This document shows, in pieces, positions 17,234-25,806 of a stretch of 64,000 nucleotides of DNA (within the stretch, counting starts at the first letter, position 1; each line of letters opens with the position of its first letter). This DNA comes from Kordia antarctica (GTDB lineage: Bacteria; Bacteroidota; Bacteroidia; Flavobacteriales; Flavobacteriaceae). The translations under genes and the position numbers were made by a program. The DNA lies in NCBI RefSeq assembly GCF_009901525.1, contig NZ_CP019288.1, forward strand, positions 1,116,001 to 1,180,000, in the 5' to 3' direction. The notes under the pieces are model-generated. The model had not been told where the DNA came from. It did not search any database and saw only the letters and a program-made list of their open reading frames with translations.

Positions 17234-19681
17234 ATGCGAATTAAACTAACTTTCAGTTTTATATTGCTATTGAGCTTCATCACTCATGCGCAAAATAAAA
17301 AACAATTAGCCATTGCACGAACTACGGAAGCGCCCAAAATAGACGGGATTTTAGACGATGCCGTCTGGAAAACTGCCAAAGAAGCAACCGGATTTACCCA
17401 ATTTAGACCAAATGTAGGTGTTCCCGACACCGAAGAAAATAAAACCGTCGTTAAAATGACGTACGACGATACTGCCATTTACATTGCTGCGTATCTATAT
17501 GACGATCCTGAAAAGATAATGCGCCAATTTACAAGTAGAGATAATTTTGGGCAATCAGATTTTTTCGGATTGATTTTAAACCCAAATAATGATGCACAGA
17601 ATGATACAGAATTTTTCGTATTCAGTTCTGGAACACAAGCCGATGCCGTAGCAAACCCGAGTAATGGAGAAGATTTTGGTTGGAATGCCGTTTGGGATAG
17701 CGCTGTAAAAATAAATGATGATGGTTGGTCTGTGGAAATGAAAATTCCGTACAGAGCACTTCGTTTTTCGAACAGAGAAGTACAAACTTGGGGAATTCAA
17801 TTTCACAGACATTTTAGAAGAGATCGTTCACAATATACATGGAATCCTCTTGATATTAGCAAAGGGAATGTTGGTTTGTATCATGGTGAGTTGACAGGAC
17901 TTAAAAATATAGAGCCGCCAACACGTTTGAGTTTTTATCCGTTTATGTCTGGACTTACAAGTTCTTTTGACGGACAAACAGAAAGCGATTTTAATGTTGG
18001 ATTGGATGTTAAGTATGGAATTACGGAAAATTTCACGCTCGATATGACGTTAATTCCTGATTTCAGTCAAGCTGGATTCGACAATCTAGTATTGAATTTA
18101 GGACCTTTTGAACAAACATTCTCGGAGCAACGACAGTTTTTTACCGAAGGCGTAGATTTATTCAACAAAGGAAATTTATTCTTTTCACGAAGAGTTGGTA
18201 GCAGACCAAGTGGCAATATTGAACTTTCCGATACGGAAGAAATTATAAAACGCCCAAAAACGGTCAAAGTAATTAATGCCGCAAAAGTTTCTGGCCGTAC
18301 GAAAAAAGGACTCGGAATTGGTGTTTTTAATGCTGTTACCGAAAAAACAAATGCTTCAATTCGTGATACAGAAACGGGCGAATTCAGAGATCAAGTTGTA
18401 GAACCGTTGGCGAATTATAATATTATTGTGTTAGATCAACAATTTAATGGAAACTCATCTGTGAGTTTAATAAACACGAACGTAACGCGTGAAGGTTCTT
18501 TTAGAGACGCAAATGTTACTGGTGTTTTGGCAGATCTTACAAATAAAAGAAATACGTACAATGTTGAAGGTCAAATTAAGATGAGTAATGTGAATGATTT
18601 AGACGGCACAACTACTGGATTTAGTTCATTTTTCGTGGCAAGAAAAGTACACGGAAATTATAGATATAGTTTTGATCACAGTTATGCTGACGATAAATAC
18701 AACATTAACGATTTAGGGTTACAGTTTAGAAACAACTTTAACAATTTCGGAATTGATGCATCGTATAGAATCTTCAAACCAACAGAAAAATTAAATAATT
18801 ATTACATCGGAACCTACGTAAATTATAGACGTTTGGCAAATCCGAATACGTATACAGGCGGAAATGGCGGAATCAATTTTGATGCACAAACAAAAACATT
18901 GCACAATTTTGGAGCAAACGTAAATTATCAATTTGGAAAGCAATTTGATTACTTTGAACCGCGACAAGATGGTCGTTTTTTCATTTATGAAGATAGAATA
19001 AATGCCAATGTTCGGGTTTCTACTAATTACAATAATACGTTTGCGATTGATGCAAATATTGGCGGTGCTACATTCTTTGAAAAAGGAAGAGATTCCAATG
19101 ATTTTTGGTTTAATATTGGTCCAAGAATTCAGGTAAACGATAAGTTTATTATTTCATATTCGTTTAGTGGCGATATGTCATACAAAAATCGCGGATATGC
19201 AACTACGGTTGGCAATGACATTATTTTTGGTCAGCGTGATCGCAAAACATTGATCAATCGCATGAATGTGAATTATAACTTTAATCCTTTCCATTCACTT
19301 GGTTTGACTTTTAGAAATTATTGGTCAACGGTAACGTATGAAAACGATTTATTTACCTTGAAAGAAAACGGACGTTTAGATCGATCTACAGGTTATGAAG
19401 TTGGCGATTTAGAGAACAATCCAAATATCAACTTTAGCACGTGGAATTTAGATTTGAGTTATTCTTGGCAATTTGCGCCGGGAAGTTTCTTGACAGCTTT
19501 GTATCGCAATCAATTATTTAATTCGGATAATGCTTCAGAGCAAGAATATTTTTCTGCATTAAGTACTTTATTGGAACAACCAATTCAACATACATTCTCA
19601 TTGCGATTGCAGTATTTTATTGATTATAATGATGTAAAACAGTTGTTGAGAAATAAAAAGAAAAACAATATCAATTCATAA
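17234..19681 (+). CDS. DUF5916 outer-membrane protein with CBM9-like N-terminal domain
   Basis: An 815-residue exported protein; signal peptide ends ITHAQ near residue 20. Residues about 25-235 have the CBM9-like fold pattern: [16 protein letters not shown], then [15 protein letters not shown], and a KMTYDD strand. The remainder matches DUF5916, with [22 protein letters not shown] and [21 protein letters not shown], followed by alternating strands that suggest an outer-membrane barrel ending in an [10 protein letters not shown] strand. Its substrate or partner is unknown. It stands alone, followed by lolD 49 bp later. Confidence 0.85.
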   Translation: MRIKLTFSFILLLSFITHAQNKKQLAIARTTEAPKIDGILDDAVWKTAKEATGFTQFRPNVGVPDTEENKTVVKMTYDDTAIYIAAYLYDDPEKIMRQFTSRDNFGQSDFFGLILNPNNDAQNDTEFFVFSSGTQADAVANPSNGEDFGWNAVWDSAVKINDDGWSVEMKIPYRALRFSNREVQTWGIQFHRHFRRDRSQYTWNPLDISKGNVGLYHGELTGLKNIEPPTRLSFYPFMSGLTSSFDGQTESDFNVGLDVKYGITENFTLDMTLIPDFSQAGFDNLVLNLGPFEQTFSEQRQFFTEGVDLFNKGNLFFSRRVGSRPSGNIELSDTEEIIKRPKTVKVINAAKVSGRTKKGLGIGVFNAVTEKTNASIRDTETGEFRDQVVEPLANYNIIVLDQQFNGNSSVSLINTNVTREGSFRDANVTGVLADLTNKRNTYNVEGQIKMSNVNDLDGTTTGFSSFFVARKVHGNYRYSFDHSYADDKYNINDLGLQFRNNFNNFGIDASYRIFKPTEKLNNYYIGTYVNYRRLANPNTYTGGNGGINFDAQTKTLHNFGANVNYQFGKQFDYFEPRQDGRFFIYEDRINANVRVSTNYNNTFAIDANIGGATFFEKGRDSNDFWFNIGPRIQVNDKFIISYSFSGDMSYKNRGYATTVGNDIIFGQRDRKTLINRMNVNYNFNPFHSLGLTFRNYWSTVTYENDLFTLKENGRLDRSTGYEVGDLENNPNINFSTWNLDLSYSWQFAPGSFLTALYRNQLFNSDNASEQEYFSALSTLLEQPIQHTFSLRLQYFIDYNDVKQLLRNKKKNNINS

Positions 19682-19730
19682 TTGTGCGTCACAGCTTTAT
19701 GTAGTAAATTCGACTTTTTATAGATATTCC

Positions 19731-20393
19731 ATGATTATAGCGAAAAACATTCATAAATATTACGGCGATTTAGAAGTGCTAAAAGGCATTAATTTAGAGA
19801 TCAAAAAAGGAGAGATTGTTTCTATTATTGGTGCTTCTGGCGCGGGAAAAACAACCTTACTTCAAATATTAGGTACGTTAGATCAAATGTCGCCAAAAAC
19901 AGATAGTTCACTCATAATCAATACTATAAAAACCGAAACGCTTTCTGAAAAAGAATTAGCTAAGTTTCGAAACCAACATATCGGATTCATCTTTCAGTTT
20001 CATCAATTACTTCCAGAATTTAACGCAATTGAAAATGTATGCATTCCGGCATTAATCAACAATACTAGCAAAGTAGAAGCAGAAAAAAGAGCCAAAGAAT
20101 TGTTGGATTTCTTGGGATTATCGAGTCGGTACAATCACAAACCCAACGAACTTTCTGGTGGCGAACAACAACGTGTTGCCGTTGCAAGAGCATTGATGAA
20201 CAAACCTGCCATTATTTTTGCTGATGAACCAAGTGGAAATTTAGATTCGGAATCGGCAGATAATTTACATAATTTGTTTTTTAAACTTCGGGAAGAATTT
20301 GGACAAACCTTCGTCATCGTTACACACAATAAAGAACTTGCCGATATGGCAGATCGGAAGATTGAAATGCGCGATGGGAATATTGTTTCTTAA
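19731..20393 (+). CDS. lolD: ABC transporter ATP-binding protein, LolD-like
   Basis: A 220-residue ATPase of the MacB/LolD class. Walker A is [10 protein letters not shown] (near residue 35), the signature is [15 protein letters not shown], Walker B is IIFADEP, and the H-loop is [10 protein letters not shown]. The Q-loop region [15 protein letters not shown] is that of LolD, which powers LolCE in releasing lipoproteins from the inner membrane. No permease gene is adjacent, which is usual in Bacteroidota, so LolD rather than FtsE or MacB is a family-based call. Confidence 0.85.
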   Translation: MIIAKNIHKYYGDLEVLKGINLEIKKGEIVSIIGASGAGKTTLLQILGTLDQMSPKTDSSLIINTIKTETLSEKELAKFRNQHIGFIFQFHQLLPEFNAIENVCIPALINNTSKVEAEKRAKELLDFLGLSSRYNHKPNELSGGEQQRVAVARALMNKPAIIFADEPSGNLDSESADNLHNLFFKLREEFGQTFVIVTHNKELADMADRKIEMRDGNIVS

Positions 20394-20436
20394 AGGAATT
20401 GAAGAATTGAAAATTAAAAGATTGAAAACTCTCAAA

Positions 20437-20480
20437 ACGTCAGTTCGAGTAAAATTCGATAGAATTTTGTATTGGGAACT
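20437..20480. repeat. Hairpin repeat of the TTCGAG/TATCGAGAA family
   Basis: ACGTCAGTTCGAGT, then stem AAAATTC-GATA-GAATTTT, then GTATTGGGAACT. The outer parts match the copies at 10416 and 42212; the inner stem sequence differs but still pairs. Confidence 0.75.
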
Positions 20481-20617
20481 ACTCTGAAACTCCAGATTTC
20501 ATTTAAAAATAAAGTACGCTCAACTTTTCGAAGTGTTAGAAGTAGCTTGAGACACTCGAAGGCTACGATAACTAAACACTAAAATAATAATTATTTTGCG
20601 AAAGACTTCCACATGCT

Positions 20618-21379
20618 ATGAAATTAACTGAACTAAAAGCCTTTCTTGACGAAAAAGTGATTGAGTACAATCAACCAAAATTTGTAGAAAGCGATCCGAT
20701 TCAAATTCCGTATCAATTTCAACAAAAAGAAGACATTGAAATTGCTGCTTTTTTAACGGCTACGATTGCTTGGGGAAATCGGACGATGATTAATAGAAAT
20801 GCAAAACGAATGATGAAATTGTTAGGAAATACGCCGTACGATTTTGTCATGAATCACACAGAAGAAGATTTAGAATCGTTGGAATCATTTGTGCATCGAA
20901 CGTTTAACGGTACTGATTTTAAATTCTTCATAAAAGCTTTAAAGAATATTTACGAAAATCATGGCGGATTGGAAGCTGTTTTTACAACAACCAACGAAGC
21001 ACGTATGCAAAACACGATTTCACAATTTAAAGAAATTTTTTTTAGCATTCCGCATCCTGAAAGAACCCGTAAACATGTGTCTGATCCAAACAAAGGAAGT
21101 GCTGCCAAACGTATTAATATGTTTCTTCGTTGGATGGTTCGCAACGACAATACAGGTGTAGATTTTGGTATTTGGAAAACACTTTCTCCATCACAACTAT
21201 CATGTCCGCTAGATGTGCATTCTGGAAATGTAGCACGAAAATTAGGCATTTTAAAACGCAAACAAAACGATGGAAAAGCATTGTTAGAGCTTGATACTGC
21301 TTTGCGAAAACTAGATCCGAATGATCCTGTAAAGTATGATTTTGCACTCTTTGGATTGGGCGTTTTTGAGAAATTTTAA
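20618..21379 (+). CDS. TIGR02757 family protein
   Basis: A 253-residue soluble protein matching the TIGR02757 family of Bacteroidota and related bacteria. Recognisable blocks are ELKAFLDEKVIEYNQPKFVESDPIQIPYQF split across residues 4-33, FLTATIAWGNRTMI, a FSIPHPERTRKHVSDPNKGSAAKR region, and DVHSGNVARKLGILKRKQND followed by LDPNDPVKYDFALFGLG. The N-terminal FLTATIAWG and the helical C-terminus recall helix-hairpin-helix DNA glycosylase folds, but function is not established. Length is standard. Confidence 0.88.
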   Translation: MKLTELKAFLDEKVIEYNQPKFVESDPIQIPYQFQQKEDIEIAAFLTATIAWGNRTMINRNAKRMMKLLGNTPYDFVMNHTEEDLESLESFVHRTFNGTDFKFFIKALKNIYENHGGLEAVFTTTNEARMQNTISQFKEIFFSIPHPERTRKHVSDPNKGSAAKRINMFLRWMVRNDNTGVDFGIWKTLSPSQLSCPLDVHSGNVARKLGILKRKQNDGKALLELDTALRKLDPNDPVKYDFALFGLGVFEKF

Positions 21380-21430
21380 GCTAGACTTCTTAGATTGTTG
21401 GGTGTTTGGATTGTTTAAAATTCTTTGAAA

Positions 21431-21490
21431 CGTCATTGCGAAGGAAGTATGACTGAAGCAATCTGTTTATCGATAAACAAAATTGCCACA
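21431..21490. repeat. CGTCATTGCG-family repeat
   Basis: CGTCATTGCGAAGGAAGTAT, then GACTGAAGCAATCTGTTTAT, then ATTGCCACA; a truncated relative of the copy at 14941-15029. It lies in the convergent gap after the TIGR02757 gene. Confidence 0.7.
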
Positions 21491-21516
21491 ATAAAACTCC
21501 AGCTTCATTAAATATC

Positions 21517-21547
21517 AAAAAAAATCCTCATCAATTGACGAGGATTT
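21517..21547 (-). terminator. Hairpin terminator of the minus-strand lipocalin-like gene
   Basis: On the minus strand, arms AAATCCTC and GAGGATTT, extended by an inner TCA/TGA pair around one mismatch, are followed by a run of T. It lies 25 bp beyond the stop at 21572. Confidence 0.85.
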
Positions 21548-21571
21548 CACATATATAATTTAATATTTTGT

Positions 21572-21997
21572 CTATTTCATACGATTAAACACAATCGCAT
21601 CATTCGAGAAATCAGTGGGTCTTCCGGCTCCGCCACCAAATGAAATCGCCATTTCCATTTCATTACTGGTTTTCATATTAATGATACCTTTTAAACGACC
21701 CAATTCAGTATCTTCTTCTAAATCAAGAATAATAAAATCAATAGATGTTGGCGACGTTCCATCATTTACAGTATACTTCATCGCGGCTTTTGTTCCTTGG
21801 TGATCGTACGACTTTCCTCCCATGGTTTGTCCATTGAATTCAAACGTAGCATATCCATCACTACTTAAGGTTAAAAAACCAATATCGCCTTTGTCTTTTC
21901 CTTTCCATTTACCAACGTGTTCTCCGTCGGGAGCTGTAAAAGAAAATAATAGCATCAAGGTTAGAAGGGCAAATGATAGTTTTTTTAGAATTTTCAT
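21572..21997 (-). CDS. Hypothetical secreted protein
   Basis: A 141-residue exported protein. I start at 21997 (MKILKKLSFALLTLMLLF) because this gives a proper signal peptide ending FTAPDG; the upstream in-frame ATG adds 14 residues before it. The mature region has repeating beta-strand patterns (GKWKGKDKGDIGFLTLSSDG, YATFEFNGQTMGGKSYD) as in small lipocalin-like or copper-resistance-type barrels, and a Gly-rich GGGAGRPTDF near the end. The family is not recognised with confidence. Confidence 0.65.
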   Translation of the reverse strand: MKILKKLSFALLTLMLLFSFTAPDGEHVGKWKGKDKGDIGFLTLSSDGYATFEFNGQTMGGKSYDHQGTKAAMKYTVNDGTSPTSIDFIILDLEEDTELGRLKGIINMKTSNEMEMAISFGGGAGRPTDFSNDAIVFNRMK

Positions 21998-22138
21998 AAT
22001 CGGGATTTTAATAAGTTTAACGTCAACAATATAATTCAATATTTTAAAATAGACTAATTATTTTTTTATGGATTAATTATTGATGATTTTGTGAAAAATG
22101 TTTTATGTATGTTTTAAATACTATTGATGCTACTCAAA

Positions 22139-23695
22139 TTACATGCCAACAATTGCCGCTTCCGCACAACGTTCGCCGTCCATTGCAGCAGAAACGATTC
22201 CGCCAGCATAACCGCCGCCTTCTCCACACGGAAATAATCCTTCCACTTCTGGATGCTCTAAATTTTCTTTTCTAGGAATGTTTACAGGCGAAGATGTACG
22301 CGATTCCACACCAATAACATTTGCCTGATCGGTGTAATAACCATTCATTTTCTGACCAAATGCGGCAAATCCTTTTCGCAAACGTCCACCAATTGATTTT
22401 GGCAAAAGTGAATGCAAAGGAGCCGAATTTAATCCAGGTTGATACGACGTAGCATTCAAATCCGTAGATAATTTTCCTTCTACAAAATCTGTTAAACGCT
22501 GTGCTGGTGCTACCTGACTTCTTCCGCCAGCCGTAAATGCCAAACGTTCCAAATCTTTTTGAAACTCCAATCCTTTTAAAACGCCGAATTTTTCATATTT
22601 ATATAAATCGACATCTGCGTTGATTTCCACTACAATTCCAGAGTTTGCAAATTTATTATTTCGCTTTGATGGCGACATTCCATTGACGACAATTTCGCCA
22701 TTTGCGGTTGCGGCTGGCACAATAAATCCGCCAGGACACATGCAAAACGAATATACGCCTCTATCGCCTACTTGATGCACCAAACTATACGCCGCCGCTG
22801 GCAATAATTCGTTGCGCTCGCCCGTACAATGGTATTGAATATTATCTATTATTTCTTGTGGATGTTCAACACGAACGCCCATTGCAAACGATTTTGCTTT
22901 GAGTGCAATTTCGTGTTTGTGTAATAATTCGTAAATATCTCTGGCAGAATGTCCTGTGGCAAGAATGACACGATTTGCAGTTAGTTCACGACCATCTTTC
23001 AATTGAATCGCTTGTATTTTATTTTCTTTGATGATGAAATCCGTGACGCGCGTTTCAAAGTGAATTTCTCCACCGAATTTTAGAATGGTTTCCCGAATAT
23101 TTTTTACAACTTGAGGTAGTTTATTCGTTCCAATATGTGGATGTGCATCGACTAATATTTGATCGGTTGCGCCATGATAGACTAAGTTTTCGAAGATTCT
23201 ACGGACATCGCCACGTTTTAGGCTTCGCGTATAGAGTTTTCCATCAGAATAGGTTCCTGCGCCGCCTTCGCCAAAGCAATAATTAGAATCTTCATTGACA
23301 AAATGTTCTTGATTGATCGCTCGCAAATCACGCCGACGTTCTTTTACGTCTTTTCCGCGTTCGAGTACAATTGGCTTGAAACCCAATTCTACACAACGCA
23401 ATGCTGCATACATTCCCGCAGGACCAAAACCTATGATATGAATTTCTTTTGCGTTGGAAACATCTTTGTATTCAAACTGATATTCGCTCGCTTCTGGAAG
23501 TGATTCATTGATATAAACAGCTACTTTATAATTGAAGATAATTAACGGTTTACGTGCATCAATAGACTTTCGTAAGACTTTGATTCCGCTGATTTCTTCT
23601 TTAGAAACCTGCAATTGTTTCATTGCTTTTTGCAATACAATATCGTCTTGCGTTTCCTCATCAATCGCAACGCGTAGCTGAATTTCTTTAATCAT
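22139..23695 (-). CDS. FAD-dependent dehydrogenase (COG2509-like)
   Basis: A 518-residue flavoprotein. An N-terminal alpha/beta domain of about 85 residues precedes the FAD-binding motif IIGFGPAGMYAALRCVELGFKP (GxGxxG at about residue 92), the FGEGGAGTYSDGKLYTR block, and a second nucleotide-contact motif ILATGHSARDIYELL. The C-terminus contains GRSQVAPAQRLTDF and CGEGGGYAGGIVSAAMDGERCAEA. These are marks of the uncharacterised FAD-dependent dehydrogenase family found across bacteria. Substrate unknown. Single gene on the minus strand; a TTTG-rich simple repeat lies just upstream of its start. Confidence 0.85.
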   Translation of the reverse strand: MIKEIQLRVAIDEETQDDIVLQKAMKQLQVSKEEISGIKVLRKSIDARKPLIIFNYKVAVYINESLPEASEYQFEYKDVSNAKEIHIIGFGPAGMYAALRCVELGFKPIVLERGKDVKERRRDLRAINQEHFVNEDSNYCFGEGGAGTYSDGKLYTRSLKRGDVRRIFENLVYHGATDQILVDAHPHIGTNKLPQVVKNIRETILKFGGEIHFETRVTDFIIKENKIQAIQLKDGRELTANRVILATGHSARDIYELLHKHEIALKAKSFAMGVRVEHPQEIIDNIQYHCTGERNELLPAAAYSLVHQVGDRGVYSFCMCPGGFIVPAATANGEIVVNGMSPSKRNNKFANSGIVVEINADVDLYKYEKFGVLKGLEFQKDLERLAFTAGGRSQVAPAQRLTDFVEGKLSTDLNATSYQPGLNSAPLHSLLPKSIGGRLRKGFAAFGQKMNGYYTDQANVIGVESRTSSPVNIPRKENLEHPEVEGLFPCGEGGGYAGGIVSAAMDGERCAEAAIVGM

Positions 23696-23725
23696 GCTGC
23701 GAAGTTATTCAATTTTTGTGAAATG

Positions 23726-23793
23726 TGGTTTGTTTGTCTGTTGGTTTGTTTGTTTGTTCATTTGTTTGTTTGTTGATTCGTTTGTTTGTTTAT
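23726..23793. repeat. TTTG tetranucleotide simple repeat
   Basis: An interrupted array of GTTT/TTTG units. A shorter stretch of the same kind lies at about 28018-28034. It sits between two divergent genes. Confidence 0.8.
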
Positions 23794-23920
23794 TCACTTC
23801 GACTTTGCTAACTGTGAATGATTAAGTGTTTATGCAAAATTATTTTTTTTGTCAGAATGTGGAAAACCGTAAGGTAAAAGTTTTAGTATAATTTATCTTT
23901 AAAGAAATTAAAACACAGAA

Positions 23921-24385
23921 ATGAATAAAACAATAATTGCAATATACGGAACAAGCGGTAAAGGTAAATCTGACACCATAAAAAGAACTGCTCAATTATT
24001 AATTGATCAAAACCCAAATGCCAAAGTTCATATTCAACATGATTTCACAAACGATATTCTTTTGACCATACAAATCGGAACTATCAGAATTGGATTTGAA
24101 AGTCAAGGTGATCCAAAGAGTAGAATTTTCAAGTATAATACACTAGGACAATTAGCTGATGAAAAATTAAATCCAAAGTTGGGAAATTGTGATATAATTA
24201 TTTGTGCCTCTAGAACTAGAGATACGACAGTCTGGAAAGTAGATGAAATTGCGGACGAATATGATTTCCACACAGTATGGATTAGCAGTTTTGTGAGTCC
24301 AAACCTAAATCATCAAGTTTTAAATAATCTAGCTGCAAATAATATTATTAACATAATCAATCAACTTATCAATGAACAATTATAA
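23921..24385 (+). CDS. Small P-loop NTPase of unknown function
   Basis: A 154-residue protein whose N-terminus IIAIYGTSGKGKSDTIKRTAQLL contains a Walker A motif, G10-T-S-G-K-G-K-S17 (GxxGxGKS). A hydrophobic strand followed by acidic/aromatic residues, NCDIIICASRTRDTTVW, may provide a Walker B-like strand. Length and layout recall small nucleotide-kinase-like or DnaC-unlike P-loop proteins that bind a regulatory nucleotide. It is followed after 21 bp by a 45-residue zinc-ribbon ORF on the same strand, implying a two-gene unit. I do not recognise the family. Confidence 0.7.
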   Translation: MNKTIIAIYGTSGKGKSDTIKRTAQLLIDQNPNAKVHIQHDFTNDILLTIQIGTIRIGFESQGDPKSRIFKYNTLGQLADEKLNPKLGNCDIIICASRTRDTTVWKVDEIADEYDFHTVWISSFVSPNLNHQVLNNLAANNIINIINQLINEQL

Positions 24386-24406
24386 TTAACCTCAAAATAT
24401 AAAATT

Positions 24407-24544
24407 ATGGAAAATTCAATAGAAAAAGGTCCGCACAAAGACATAGAACGTACAATTACATGCCCAACATGTGATAATGATTTAGAAAGTAGAAAAAACT
24501 GTGGTCGCTGTAAAGGTCAGGGATTTATTAAGGATAGAAGATAA
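24407..24544 (+). CDS. 45-residue zinc-ribbon-like protein
   Basis: A short ORF of 45 codons starting 21 bp after the P-loop gene. It has two knuckles, C19-P-T-C22 and C32-G-R-C35-K-G-Q-G, the second matching the CxxCxGxG repeat of DnaJ-type zinc fingers. It stops 4 bp before the end of the convergent flavoprotein gene. No family is recognised; the cysteine pattern and tight spacing make it a believable gene. Confidence 0.6.
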   Translation: MENSIEKGPHKDIERTITCPTCDNDLESRKNCGRCKGQGFIKDRR

Positions 24545-24548
24545 TTGA

Positions 24549-25625
24549 TTAAAAAAACCGCTCCCAAAACTCCACATCTTTCCAACGAATCTCCTGTTGA
24601 TACAACCGATTTTTAGATTGTAAATACTGTTGAAAGATAATTTTCATAGTGGAATCATATTCGGGAAATGCTTCTACATCTGCAAAATTTAATTTCTTCT
24701 CAATCGCTTCTAAGGCTTTCGCCGAAGTGTACATTGCATTGGTAATTCCGTGGGAAGATAATGGATCAAAAGACATTGCGGCATCGCCAAGTGCAAGCCA
24801 ATTAGTACCTGCAAGTTGATTTGCTACAGAGGAATTTGCATTTCCACCTTTTATTTTAGCTTCTGTGTTTTCTGTTAAGAAATCTTTTAAATAAACCGTT
24901 TCAGCCAATGTTGATTTCCATTGCGAAATATCTTTAAGTTTGGCTAAAATTTCATTTCCTTTATTGGTGAAAATCGTGCAAATATTTTCAGTTTCGCTCA
25001 ACGCAGAAACAATTCCCCAACCATCTTTAAAACTTTCTACATAGACTTCATGCGTGAGTTTTGGATGTTTTATTTTTGGAATATGACAACTTACTGCAAC
25101 CAATTCGTCATGAATTACACTTTCAATTTTCAACTTTTGCAAAACTGCTCTGTTTCTTCCTGTGGCATCAATTAGAATTTTTCCTTGAATAATTTTAACA
25201 CCTTCATTTTTTGCCAAAACCACCGTATTTCCGTGTTCCTCATGAATGATTTCAAAACCTTTACGATAGGAAACCATGTTATCTTTTATAGTTTCACGTA
25301 ATTTTTCTAAGGTTTGATGCTTATTAATTTTCAAACCATTTTTATACGGATTTTGATGATAAAAGTTCATATCTGTCACTCGCGAACTTCCCCACATAGA
25401 ATGATATCCGTAGGTTTTTCGATACGCATTTTCTTCAAACAAAGACAATAATTCCAATTCATTCAATAAAGACATTGCTGATGGCGGAAGCGTTTCGCCC
25501 AACGCAAAAGGCAGTTTTTCTTCTTCCCGATATAATAAAACAAACGGAATATTTTTACGTTGTAAAAGCACTGCAAGCGTTACGCCTGCAATGCCATTTC
25601 CAATAATGATTACTTCTTTTTTCAC
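24549..25625 (-). CDS. LodB-like flavoprotein (tryptophan-halogenase-type FAD oxidoreductase)
   Basis: A 358-residue flavoprotein with the N-terminal motif EVIIIGNGIAGVTLAVLL (GxGxxG), IDATGRNRAVLQKL in the middle and WLALGDAAMSFDPLSSHGI, the family's second FAD contact. LodB and GoxB are required for making the cysteine-tryptophylquinone cofactor of LodA/GoxA oxidases and are encoded beside them. The LodA-like gene lies 181 bp upstream on the same strand, which supports this role over a halogenase or geranylgeranyl reductase. Length matches LodB (about 370). The functional link is inference from context. Confidence 0.8.
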   Translation of the reverse strand: MKKEVIIIGNGIAGVTLAVLLQRKNIPFVLLYREEEKLPFALGETLPPSAMSLLNELELLSLFEENAYRKTYGYHSMWGSSRVTDMNFYHQNPYKNGLKINKHQTLEKLRETIKDNMVSYRKGFEIIHEEHGNTVVLAKNEGVKIIQGKILIDATGRNRAVLQKLKIESVIHDELVAVSCHIPKIKHPKLTHEVYVESFKDGWGIVSALSETENICTIFTNKGNEILAKLKDISQWKSTLAETVYLKDFLTENTEAKIKGGNANSSVANQLAGTNWLALGDAAMSFDPLSSHGITNAMYTSAKALEAIEKKLNFADVEAFPEYDSTMKIIFQQYLQSKNRLYQQEIRWKDVEFWERFF

Positions 25626-25628
25626 ATT

Positions 25629-25663
25629 TTTTCAGTTTTCAGTTGCCCGTTTTCAGTTTTCAG
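25629..25663. repeat. Heptamer tandem repeat (TTTTCAG)
   Basis: Five heptad units: TTTTCAG twice, TTGCCCG once, TTTTCAG twice. It starts 4 bp upstream of the LodB-like gene start, within its leader. Confidence 0.8.
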
Positions 25664-25690
25664 TTATATGAAACCATCTATGCATATTGA

Positions 25691-25737
25691 ATACTTCTCG
25701 ATACAGAATTCTTTCAGAATTCCACTCGAAGTGACGT
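25691..25737. repeat. Hairpin repeat of the TTCGAG/TATCGAGAA family, inverted
   Basis: Reads ATACTTCTCGATACAGAAT, an inner stem of GAATTCT/AGAATTC type, and ends CACTCGAAGTGACGT. It lies between the LodA-like and LodB-like genes, in the opposite orientation to the copy at 42212. Confidence 0.75.
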
Positions 25738-25755
25738 TTGGTATTTCAACGAAAA

Positions 25756-25797
25756 CCCATAACCGACAACTCATAACTCATAACTCATAACTCATAA
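25756..25797. repeat. Heptamer tandem repeat (CTCATAA)
   Basis: Six heptad units: CCCATAA, CCGACAA, then CTCATAA four times. It ends 9 bp before the stop codon side of the LodA-like gene. Confidence 0.85.
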
Positions 25798-25806
25798 CTA
25801 AAAAAA

